From assembly GCA_008704415.1 (NCBI GenBank), contig VXIS01000045.1, positions 62,001 to 126,000 on the forward strand: DNA of 64,000 bases, written 5' to 3'. Under the pieces are notes generated by a model. The model did no database searches and was not told the DNA's origin. It was given only the letters and a program-made list of their open reading frames with translations. A program made the translations under genes and the position numbers. This DNA comes from Sphaerosporella brunnea. Lineage: Eukaryota > Ascomycota > Pezizomycetes > Pezizales > Pyronemataceae. Positions 55,541 through 64,000 of this stretch are shown piece by piece. Each line of letters begins with the position of its first letter. Position 1 is the first letter of the stretch.

Positions 55541-56207
55541 CAAAGTGGTTACGTGAGTTACGGAAAATTTTACGGAATCGTCGCCACGTTCTTTGGCTGG
55601 CAGAATTTTAGCGCGATTGAAGACTTCCGTCAACTTTCGTCGAAGTCTCGTCAGGAAAAAGGCCAAACGGAACATTACGAAAAGTCTGATCACTGCCTGT
55701 TTACTGTGCGAACCACAACAAAGGAACAACTGCTGGCACTAATGACTTGGTATATAAAAACTTGTTTCGCACGTTCATTTGTTTCCTGAGGTTGCGCGAC
55801 AACAAATGATAGGTATCTGAGGCAGAATAAACGGGCAGCATCTCACACCGATTGAGCAAGCATTGAGCGGTGTTCCGCTGGGCACGCCGGTCCAAATTTT
55901 CCTGCATAGCGCCTGCAATCGCTCCAGCGTGCACGCCCTCTCTGTCTGCCGTGCCATCTGCGCAGGTCTCGGCGCGTATGGTTCGGGTCGAGGGATGTTA
56001 AGCGCGCGGCTCTGTTCTTGTGTGGCTCGGTCGAGGGACGTTTCGCGGTGCGTGCGACTCTGTTCTCGCGAGCGACGTTGCACTAATTTTTCCGTCACGA
56101 AGTTCCGTCCGCAAAGGTGACTCAAGGTTCTGTTAAAAAACAGGCGCTTCCTATTGGCTACTGAGTTTCCGTAAACTTTCCGTAAATCAAGTTCCGTAAC
56201 CACTTTG
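55541..56207. mobile_element. 667-bp element with CAAAGTGGTTACG inverted ends
   Basis: The left end CAAAGTGGTTACGTGAGTTA then CGGAAAATTTTACGGAA is mirrored on the right (TTTCCGTAAACTTTCCGTAA … CGTAACCACTTTG). The repeat is imperfect, with a 5-nt length difference, and TTACGGAAA is reiterated within each arm. The interior has no recognisable transposase. The flanks show no clear target duplication (…GGTAAT / ACTCTAAT). The superfamily is unassigned. Confidence 0.6.
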
Positions 56208-56773
56208 ACTCTAATACATTTGATATCGAGGACTCTTTAAGGGTAAGCACGGCCAGCAAAGACACAAGAAAACGTAGAGACGCGGGGCCTATGATATTGG
56301 ATGACGACGCCATCCAAGATTAGGAGAACTTGTGCCTTTGAATTCGAAGTTACGGTACCCGGTCAAGTCCGAGATGGAGCGAGTGCTTGTCGAAGTTCCA
56401 AACACCGTGCCAAATGTGACCAGAATATGGACAAAGTCGTTGAAAACTGCTGGAATCAAATGAAAGTGAGAGACGTGGAGCGGGATTGGTGTTTGGTGTT
56501 TGGTATCTAAGGGACATAGCAATGCAGACACTTTTTGTTGTTGATGGCTAACTATCAATTCAAAATAGGACTCGCGTTCGTCTTGCCCTGCCTTCACGTG
56601 TCCCACATTCTGTATGTACGCGACCCCATCCACCTCCCCCAACCCACTCGTCTCTACTCTTACTCACATCTCCCCCCACACGCAACCAAACATCAACCCC
56701 CTCCCCCTCCCCCCCCCCCACTTTCCTTTGTCCCTGTGGGCTTCCCCTCCTTCCAAGCGGCAAGTTCCTCGAA

Positions 56774-58348
56774 ATGTCCCAACAGGATATTATCCCCTCA
56801 TCATCCTCTCAGCTATCACCGACATCCGCGTCAACACCTCCAATAACCGCCGAACCAGCCCTCGCGATGATCACCGCCGCAGCAATACACGCGAGACCTG
56901 TGCCTACGCTATCGGTGCAACCTCCCGACGCGCCTCTTTCCATTGGCAACACGCACAGCGAACCCATTATTTTCACCGTCGCGCCTTATGCCGAAAGGAG
57001 GGATACCCCAATGCCCTCGACGCCTGGGTCTCCTCCAGCCGTCATTTCCACAGCTACAACGCCTGTCGTCCCCGCTTCCGCTACAAACCCTCAACGGAAT
57101 CCCTTCTCCGCCAGCCCCTGTGTCGGCGCGTCGACTGGTGGAACGAAACGCACTGCTTCGGGCACTGTGAAGCCAGTCGCTGCCAACAGCGCGTCAGTAC
57201 CAAGTTCACCTGGAACGTCAACGACTCCGGCCACTCCTGGTCGTGCCGCGAGATCTCAGTCAGTCCTCGACACGAGTCCTCGTAATGTCAGCCAGGTGAG
57301 TCGCGTCATCACGTGAATGTCTTTTGACTTTCAACTGACGTGGGCATCGCGCGTACTGTAGTTGTCTTCTCAGCTTAAGACGCGTTTGACCTACGCGCTT
57401 TTGAAAGTGCAAAACAATTGGACTTCCGAATCTTTGGAGCAAGTAGAAGCTCGGGTGTCTCAAGGCCAACACCCGTCATCCCCTCGAACCCGTGTCAAGA
57501 GGGAATTGAGCATAGGCGATGAGGCGGCGCACGACCATAGCCCCAGACACTATAGGACCAACAGTGAGCCATTCGCGGCGCAGCAGCCTCCAAATCATTC
57601 CCTGAGCACCAGTGGAAGAACATATGAGTCCTTCTGGCGAGAACATGAACACAACCCCATAACAAAAAAGATTCTGCAGGCCAAGACCGCGTCGCAGACA
57701 CCTAGATCGAACACTAGATACATTCCTCATACAGGGTCACAATCTTCACCGCGGAGTGGGCTACAGCCGCCCGCGCAAATCATTCCGGACCGCGATCGCA
57801 GGTCGCATTATAACCCTATGCGACAGCCGCCTGGACTCTACCAGTCTATCAGTAACCAGAGCAATGCATCTACAGTTTCAATTGTTCCGAACACACCGCC
57901 GACAATAAACACTCCAGACACGCAAAGAACCATGGAGCAGGACGCGGTAGAAAGCTTGATGTTTTTGTCTTCTCCCGGCCATTCGCAGCGAAGGCTCTCC
58001 CAGTCGCAGTCGCAGTCCCAACTCCGAGAACTCGCCGAAGTTGCTGTGGAAGAACCATCGTCATCACAAACGTCTCAGTCGGATCGTTACAGCTTCAGCC
58101 GGAACGCGACGACATGGCCGCGCAGCAGGCGAGCATACAAGCAGCCGCGCACGGGCCTTGGCACATTGCGCACTAATGACTCGGGTGTCGGATTCGACGA
58201 TGACCTTACGGACGAGGAAGTCGAGGAGCCATACCCGGGCACCCCAGACAAAGGCAAGCAAAAAGATGGTGCACCGATAGACCGGAAGATACATGATGGC
58301 ATTCGAGAAGAGGATGGCGATGTTATGGTGGTTGGACCAGCCAGTTGA
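56774..58348 (+). CDS. WHI5: Whi5/Nrm1-family G1/S transcription repressor
   Basis: Two exons (56774-57295, 57362-58348) encode 502 aa. The diagnostic GTB/Whi5 motif (LSSQLKTRLTYALLKVQNNW) starts exactly at the second exon (~175-194), joined from …SPRNVSQ. The protein is otherwise Ser/Thr/Pro-rich and disordered with many SP/TP sites (STPP, MPSTPGSPP, SSPGTSTTPATPG, PNTPPTINTPDT), consistent with CDK control, and a second conserved patch ESLMFLSSPGHS. An acidic stretch (DDDLTDEEVEEPYPG) comes near the end. In yeasts, Whi5 holds SBF and Nrm1 holds MBF off S-phase promoters until CDK phosphorylation. Which of the two roles this protein has, or both, cannot be told here. Several long frames overlap its exon 1 in other phases; codon periodicity and the motif decide for this one. 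Confidence 0.88.
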
Positions 58349-59186
58349 TGCATGGGCACCGATACAACAGACATTCAATTCTTGGTCAGATAACTAGGGA
58401 CATTTGTTGGTTTTCTTTCATTGCCTTGTCAAATTTTCTTGGTTGCGGGTTTTGGGGATATATCCGAGGGTTTCTCTGGTTGGTACTGGCATGGGGGAGT
58501 TCTAGCGGGTGTTTTGTTTACACTGTGCTTAGTTTATGATTGATTGGTTGATTGGGCGGGTAGGCGGGATCCTTTTATTCTGTGCATTTGTTGGCAGCAA
58601 GATGTGGTTTGTTTTTGGTTATTCTGGGGAAGCTGAGAGCATTCATCACATGTTGCTATATCTGGGGAGTGTTGGAATTTGGATGGATGATCGTGGATCT
58701 ACCCGGTGGCACCGTAACAATGCACTTTTGAGCGCCTAGCTCAGCAGCTACCTGCAACTCGATGGATGACGGTGCATGTTTACTCTGCATATTTACTTCG
58801 TTAGTGTACTAGTACATGAGTGAGAGGCATTTCATCGGCTGGTACACACGGAGGAATGAAGGCAAGATTTGTCAGCATCAAAGCCCGTGTGATTAGTCAA
58901 AGCACGGGCAATCCATTCGCACGCAGTCTTGGCACGGTCGGCCGATTCTTGGCGTACAATATGCATGTTCACCACCATCCAGAAGCGTTGATTCGCCGTT
59001 GGACCTCACCCACCAGCCAAAACCTTACAACTCTACCGAAACTTTTTGCCCCACAGCTCCCCCCGAGAAACATTCCCGTCAATCGTGCTGGCACATCGTA
59101 CTACACCAATTTTGACAGACAAAACAAACAACAACACTGCCGCTGCCGAATTCTAGCCACTTCTGCTGAGTGGGGCGCACAACGAC
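58349..59186. other. Intergenic, no feature seen
   Basis: 838 bp between two plus-strand genes. G/T-rich 3' flank of the Whi5-like gene to about 58700; the last ~150 bp are C/A-rich leader of the next gene. Confidence 0.3.
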
Positions 59187-61754
59187 ATGATGTTGTTTGA
59201 CGAGGATGACGCGTCTCTGCTCAAGAAGTGGATTGTGAAGCGGCTGGAGGACATGTATGTACTGGCCGTTTTTGGGGATATTCATGCAACTGACTTGATA
59301 CACAAGCTCTGATGCCGACTCGGATGTTCTCGCGGATTACGTTCTAGCGCTGCTTCGTCACGACCAAGCGGAAGAAGAGGTAAAGCAGCTGTGTGTGGAT
59401 CAGCTGGATGACTTCCTCAAAGAGCGTCTGTGCCCCCCCCCCCCCTTCTCTCTCTTTGTTCTTCATTGGAAGCTTCGGGATTCTGACTTGTATGGTGGCG
59501 CGATTAGATACGGTGCAATTTGTAGACGATGTTTTCGTGGCGTTGGCGACGAAGGCCTTCCGATCCGTCAACTCTACGCTGACCGGAGGTCTATCGGTTC
59601 ATATTCCGTCACGGAGTGATTCCCCGCCTATGAGGGATGTGTCAATGTCGCCCCGCGAAGCCCCAGCCGGACGGAGGACGCACAAGCGATCGTACTATGA
59701 CCGGGACGACACCAACTATGACGACGATAGCAAGTACAGGTCTGCGTACTCGCGCGATCGCGATCGTGACCGTGGAGCAAAGATGCCGCGACGAGGAGGA
59801 GGCATGCCGAGGGGCAGTTGGACTGGTCGAGGCGGATTGGATATAGGGTCTGGACGGGGCGCAGCTCCTCCGATGATTGGTGCGCCCGCACCGACTGCGC
59901 CTGGTCAGCCGCCGGTTGCTGCGCTTTGTGGAATGCCGCCTATTCCTCCGTGGATGCCGCCAAATCCCAATGATCCGATGGCAGCATTCCTTGCCGCACA
60001 AGCTGCTGCTGCCTGGGGATTCCCGCCTGGTGCAGGCGTCAAATTAGTCGACCAGAAGAAGGTGGTCAAGAAGGTCGGCGAGAGATGCAAGGATTATGAC
60101 GAGAAGGGGTTCTGCATGAAGGGCGATATGTGCCCATATGAACACGGGGTCGACCCTATCGTCGTCCCCGGCCAAGAGTCCAAAGCAGAGGGTTTGTCAG
60201 GTGCAATCTCGATTTCCACACGCAGTCGCCTAATCGGAGTTACAGAATATGATCCGAATAACTCCATGCTGTTCCCGCTGGCCGCTGCAACTGAGAGGAG
60301 CACGCGCGGTGGCAGAGGCTCACACAGAGGCCGTGGTGGCCGTGGCGCTTGGGGTGGCGGAAGAGGTGGCAGGGCTGAGTTCTCCATGACTGGACCGAGC
60401 TTTGATCGCAGCAACCCGAGACTGGTTGTGGAAAACATCCCTGAAGACAAACTTACAGAGGCAGCAATTAAAGAGTTCTTCAGCACGTTTGGTACTATTG
60501 ATAACGTTGAAATACATCAGCATAAGCACTTGGCGATCTTGACATTCTCTTCTTGGGATATGGCAAAGGCAGCATATGACTCCCCAGCGCCGATATTCGA
60601 TAACAGATTCGTCAAAGTTTTCTGGCACAGGCCGTCCGATAGTACAGAAGCATCGCCCACAGCTGCTCCAGCCAGAACATATTCAACTCCACAAGCTGCC
60701 GAAGAGGAAAAGATTGATATCGAAGAAATCAAGAGAAAACAAGAAGAATTGCAGAAGGCCCACGAAGAAAAGATGGCTAAGAAGAAAGCGAATGAAGAGG
60801 CGGGTAAAGAGCTGAAGAAGAGACAAGAAGAGCTGATGAGACTCCAGGCCGAGGAAAAGAGAAAGCTCGTGGAAAAACTGGCCAAGAAACAAGGTTCCGC
60901 CGCTGCCACTGCTGCATCATCCAGCACTCCTACTCCGGGAACAGCCTCCCCATCTACTACTGGTACCATTAGCGCGAATCAAGCGAAGCCTGATGATGGC
61001 ACCATGGCGCTGAAGGCGCAGCTTGAGGCCCTGCAAGCCGAAGCCAGAGCGCTTGGAATTGACCAGAATGCTACTGAGGATTCCTTTGATCTCGATGGCT
61101 TCCACGGCATGGGATATAGGGGCAGAGGAAGAGGCCGTGGCAGATTCCCAACTCGAGGCTATGTCCCCACCTACCGAGGAGGATACGGAACCTACAGGGG
61201 CAGGGGAACATACGCTCCTCGAGGCGGTGCGCCCCCTATACAGTCGATGAGACTGGATAACCGCACCAAGAGGGTGGCCGTGACGGTGCCGGATAGCAAG
61301 CGAGACATGGAGGAAGAAATCAAGCACTATCTCCTGGTATGCTTCTCAAGTCTATTGAAGTTCTGTGGCGCGTTGCTGACAAGGAGCTCCAGAACAACGA
61401 AATCATTCTTGAGGCGGTGCCCGTGGAACCACACCCTGAGAAGAAAAACACCCTCATCTTCACCTTCCTGGACAGAAGAAATGCCGAAAAGGTTTTATTC
61501 CACAGTCCTCTGCATCGCTGTAGTCGTGCTGATCGAAATACCAGTTTGTCTTTATGGGCAACGACATTCCAGACGTGGGTACTGTCATCATGGCCTGGCA
61601 CAACAGTCCGGTCACCATCAAGGCGCCTTCCACGGATGCCAGTGGTGACACCCACATGGCGGAGTCAGACACTCCGCCGCCGCACAATGTCAAAATGGAA
61701 GATGATTCGTACGACTTGGCCGAGGACGACGAGGGTAGGTGGCTGCCGGAATAG
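59187..61754 (+). CDS. RMN1: CCCH zinc-finger/RRM protein, RBM26/27-Rmn1 type
   Basis: Five exons (59187-59254, 59307-59425, 59508-61336, 61393-61491, 61545-61754) give 774 aa. The start codon is doubled (ATGATG). The N-terminus forms a PWI-like helical domain (LLKKWIVKRLEDISDADSDV, LADYVLALLRHDQAEEEVKQ). Then come an Arg-rich linker, a C-x8-C-x5-C-x3-H finger (CKDYDEKGFCMKGDMCPYEH), an RGG patch, an RRM (RLVVENIPEDKLTEAAIKEF, LAILTFSSWDMAKAAYD), a long Glu/Lys coiled coil (IKRKQEELQKAHEEKMAKKK) and a second RG-rich patch. Fission yeast Rmn1 and human RBM26/27 work with the MTREC/PAXT machinery that feeds nuclear RNAs to the exosome. The acceptor of intron 4 could instead be 9 nt upstream (exon from 61384). 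Exon 5 was set to give AEK/FVFMGNDIPDVGTV. Intron 2 starts with a C13 tract. Confidence 0.87.
59433..59445. repeat. C13 tract at an intron start
   Basis: GTCTGTG, then 13 C, then TTCTCTCTCTTTG, immediately after the donor of intron 2 in the CCCH/RRM gene. Same flanks as the tract at 35035. Confidence 0.7.
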
Positions 61755-61992
61755 AACTCGACCACCACCCTCAGCGTCGGCATCACCAAACAAGAGCAGA
61801 CTTGGTGATGCGATGAGTAGCATAGCAGTCAGTGTACATTCCATTATCAGTGATAGTAGTAGTATAGTGTATGATTTTGAGGGTTATTTTCCTTTCCTTC
61901 GTCGTCTCCTTAGATTGGGCTTGTAACCTTTTGTTCATCGTCGCACCACCACCACCTGTAGTGATTCTTCAACCCGATCCCACCCACAGCCC

Positions 61993-62919
61993 ATGCCAAG
62001 CATAGACAAGACCGACCCCTCACCACAACCAATGCAAATCCCGCCCACCACAACTCCCGACGTCACCATCAGCCTCACCCTCACAATGACCACCCCCAAC
62101 CCGGTCGATCTCCTCATCCTCGGCGCCGGCTGGACCTCCACCTTCCTCCTCCCGCTCCTGTCATCTCTCAACATCACGCACGCATCCACAACGCGTTCAG
62201 GCCGCGACAACACGCTGCCCTTCACGTTCGACCCGCTGAGCTCCGACGCGGCGCCCTTCGCGCGTCTCCCTGCCGCCAAAACCGTGCTCATCACATTCCC
62301 AATCACGGTCCCGGGCGCCAGCCGGACGTTGGTGGAGCTGTACACCTCGACCCACCACGGCGGCGGCGCGGGGGACGCGGCGTTCGTGCAGCTGGGCAGC
62401 AGCGGGGTCTGGGCTGGCGCCGAGGGGACCGTGGATCGCCACGCGGCCGTGGATCGCAGCGCGCGCGCACTGGCCGAGAAAGAGATGATGGCGCTGGGCG
62501 GGAGCGTGCTGAACCTAGCCGGGCTATGGGGGGGCGCGCGGGATCCGCGGGGGTGGGTAAGTCGTGTCGCAAAGAGCGCCGAACAGCTGGCCGGCAAGGG
62601 AAGTTTGCACGTTATCCACGGCGAGGATGTGGCTGCGGCCGTCGTGGCTGTGCATAAAGCGTTCGAGAAGGCGAAAGGACAGAGGTGGTTGTTGACGGAT
62701 TTGCGGAGCTATGATTGGTGGGATCTGGCGCTGGCGTGGGGGGAGGTTGAGAGGGATTGGGTTTTGGGGTTGCTGGAAGCGGAAGGAGAGAAAGGGGTGC
62801 TGCCTCGGGAGCGGACGAAGAGGGGGCGCGCCCTGGATTCGAGCGAGTTTTGGAGGACGTTTGGGATTCTCCCAAAGAAGTCCTTGTACGATATAGCTGA
62901 TGGTGGGGCCCACGAGTGA
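61993..62919 (+). CDS. NAD(P)-binding Rossmann-fold protein (atypical SDR-like)
   Basis: A single exon of 308 aa from the first ATG. An internal ATG at 62086 (MTTPNPVDLLILGAGWTSTF, 277 aa) has the better context (CACA-ATG-A) and starts just before the nucleotide-binding motif, so it may be the true start. LLILGAGWTSTFLLPLL is a GxGxxS/T Rossmann signature. Further conserved parts are STTRSGRDNTLPFTFDPLS, TVLITFPITVPGASRTLVEL, QLGSSGVWAGAEGTVDRHAA, GLWGGARDPRGWV, GSLHVIHGEDVAAAVVAVHK and WLLTDLRSYDWWDLALAWG. The pattern of an NAD(P) site followed by HGEDVAxA resembles YeeZ/nucleoside-diphosphate-sugar-epimerase-like proteins. No YxxxK pair is seen, so catalysis by the classical SDR route is doubtful. 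Substrate unknown. GC-rich third positions compared with neighbours. Confidence 0.8.
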   Translation: MPSIDKTDPSPQPMQIPPTTTPDVTISLTLTMTTPNPVDLLILGAGWTSTFLLPLLSSLNITHASTTRSGRDNTLPFTFDPLSSDAAPFARLPAAKTVLITFPITVPGASRTLVELYTSTHHGGGAGDAAFVQLGSSGVWAGAEGTVDRHAAVDRSARALAEKEMMALGGSVLNLAGLWGGARDPRGWVSRVAKSAEQLAGKGSLHVIHGEDVAAAVVAVHKAFEKAKGQRWLLTDLRSYDWWDLALAWGEVERDWVLGLLEAEGEKGVLPRERTKRGRALDSSEFWRTFGILPKKSLYDIADGGAHE

Positions 62920-63217
62920 GGAGATGTGATTGGAGTGCAGCTGCACGAATCGTCGCAAGCAGATGATTGACCAGGATGGATGGGCCGGATTAAATACAAC
63001 CAAATCACACGCCGCAAAATATGAGCGCAGGGATGTGAAAGTATGACAGCAGAAAAAAATGCAAAACGCCCTAGCACCGAACTGCCTAGTCCCCATTACC
63101 TCGCCTCGCCCTCCGTAATATGTGCATTAGTCCTTTTAGAACTGGGCTTTTTCGCGCGGAAACACAAGCTAGCATCAAGTCAGCGTCTATCCAAACCCCA
63201 AGAGAAGAACGTAAGGC

Positions 63218-64000
63218 TTACAATTCTGCCCTCGAAGACCGTCTGAGCGAACTCAGGAGCCTCTTCATCTCACCCAACTCATTCTGGAGTCCAGCTCTTG
63301 CATCTCCGTCGCTGCCACGATCAAGCTCCACATAGACTAGCTGCTGATATTCGCTCGACTTGGGTGTGTTGAACTGGCTCAGTGTCTGGTTCACAAACTC
63401 GACGTCCAGGGTGGCCTGCAGCAGCTCTCCCAGAGTAAACGTCCTCTTCTTCCGGAAGGCTTCCAGAATCTCTTTGGAAAACTGCTCGAGAAGGAACGAA
63501 ATCACCTGCTGGACCAGCGAGGGTGCGGTGATAGTGACCTGCGCATGCACATCGACCATGCAGAGGAGGGCGTCGTAGATATAAGGACGAACATCGACTG
63601 CCATTTTTCCTGGTGGCGGGGCCCAGGTCGGCGAGAACAAGCCGTTGCGGACAATGTCAGCGATCGTATTGACCAGCGGCGTCGTGTACTCGTCAAACAG
63701 CTGTTTGTCGATCTGCCCCAACGTATCCCGTATCGTTTTCGACTCCTCTGTGAGTTTGACAGAGAATGCGTTTTCAAATTGGCTGATCAACTCCGGCGCT
63801 ATCTCCGATCGAAGCAGTTGCAAATTGCTGAGTGTCAAGAGCATGCGAGTCTTCTTGTCCCGGCTGTCTATGGAGTGCGCTGTCAGATTCGCCGCAGTGA
63901 TAGCTGAACTGTGACCACCCAGCCCGCTCGTGTCCGACGAATCCTCAGTTTTGGCTGGAGATTGCGCGTTCTCAACCATTCCCTGAAGCGCCTTGTAGAG
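63218..64000 (-). CDS. SEC5: Exocyst subunit Sec5, C-terminal part (runs off window)
   Basis: The minus-strand frame is open from the right edge of the window (reading LYKALQGMVENAQSPAKTED…) to a stop at 63218, so the 5' part lies beyond 64000. The visible ~260 residues include DKKTRMLLTLSNLQLLRSEI, LTEESKTIRDTLGQIDKQLF, TPLVNTIADIVRNGLFSPTW, the conserved VRPYIYDALLCMVDVHAQVT block, FLLEQFSKEILEAFRKKRTF and LLQATLDVEFVNQTLSQFNT. That is the C-terminal helical-rod region of Sec5, part of the octameric exocyst that tethers secretory vesicles at growth sites. The ATG at 63979 is internal. No intron is needed in this part. Confidence 0.88.
   Translation of the reverse strand, partial: LYKALQGMVENAQSPAKTEDSSDTSGLGGHSSAITAANLTAHSIDSRDKKTRMLLTLSNLQLLRSEIAPELISQFENAFSVKLTEESKTIRDTLGQIDKQLFDEYTTPLVNTIADIVRNGLFSPTWAPPPGKMAVDVRPYIYDALLCMVDVHAQVTITAPSLVQQVISFLLEQFSKEILEAFRKKRTFTLGELLQATLDVEFVNQTLSQFNTPKSSEYQQLVYVELDRGSDGDARAGLQNELGEMKRLLSSLRRSSRAEL

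Larger units (their letters stand above)
53031..56773. other. 3.7-kb intergenic, transposon-relic region
   Basis: Holds a full AAGTCCC-type MITE (53401-53783), an unidentified gene fragment (53866-54352), a hAT-like end (55378-55457) and a 667-bp inverted-repeat element (55541-56207). The last 250 bp are C-rich and should be the promoter and leader of the Whi5-like gene. No intact gene seen. Confidence 0.5.

Noticed and set aside
61935..62597. 220-codon minus-strand frame
   Set aside because: Antisense to the Rossmann-fold gene, which is GC-rich at third positions. Alanine/proline/serine-rich and without motif.
1..64000. CRISPR arrays, bacterial operons, riboswitches, prophage
   Set aside because: The window is eukaryotic nuclear DNA with spliceosomal introns. 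No regularly spaced repeats of the CRISPR type were seen.

Overview
The window is nuclear DNA of a filamentous ascomycete (Pezizomycotina-type). Intron-containing genes sit on both strands. Most introns are about 47-75 nt (a few longer), with GT..AG ends and CTAAC/CTGAC/CTAAT-like branch sites. Gene content is eukaryotic housekeeping: EF-2, SRP9/21, exosome Csl4, La, Nep1, DNA polymerase alpha subunit B, Mgm1, Sec5, Mkt1, Rrp36, PI synthase. I cannot name a class or species from the sequence. I see no rRNA, no convincing tRNA, no CRISPR and no secondary-metabolite cluster.

Layout. 0.5-7.3 kb: HAM1-like lipid-binding-fold protein (-), DUF4211 protein (+), SRP9/21 (+). 7.2-12.3 kb: gene desert. 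12.3-14.0 kb: Dal5/Tna1-type MFS transporter (+). 15.5-26.1 kb: four minus-strand genes, EF-2, RRP36, PIS1 and MKT1, with a small hAT-like element just downstream of EF-2. 26.7-27.8 kb: 2OG-Fe(II) oxygenase (+). 29-33 kb: two unrecognised proteins (-). 33.7-34.6 kb: an 893-bp non-autonomous hAT-like element with a perfect 8-bp target duplication. 36.3-37.7 kb: basic-secretory-protein-type putative metallopeptidase with a Gag-like C-terminus (+). 38.1-44.1 kb: NEP1 (-), La (-), CSL4 (+) and a Sec14-like protein (-). 45.3-45.8 kb: an island of nested or abutting MITEs immediately upstream of POL12. 46-53 kb: POL12 (+), DUG3 (-), MGM1 (+). 53.4-56.2 kb: MITEs, a gene fragment and a 667-bp inverted-repeat element. 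56.8-64 kb: WHI5/NRM1-type regulator (+), RBM26/Rmn1-type CCCH-RRM protein (+), Rossmann-fold protein (+) and the 3' part of SEC5 (-, runs off the end).

The genes do not form one pathway. A loose theme is RNA and ribosome biology: Nep1 and Rrp36 (18S rRNA), La and Csl4 sharing a bidirectional promoter, Rmn1-type nuclear RNA surveillance, SRP9/21, EF-2, and Mkt1 (post-transcriptional control). A second small theme is G1/S control: POL12 and a Whi5/Nrm1 repressor. The least ordinary material is the set of small non-autonomous transposons (at least four families), homopolymer-rich introns, several first coding exons of only 4-10 nt, and the peptidase/Gag-like fusion. All exon coordinates are my own splice assignments from reading frame, GT/AG sites and family conservation; no transcript data were available.
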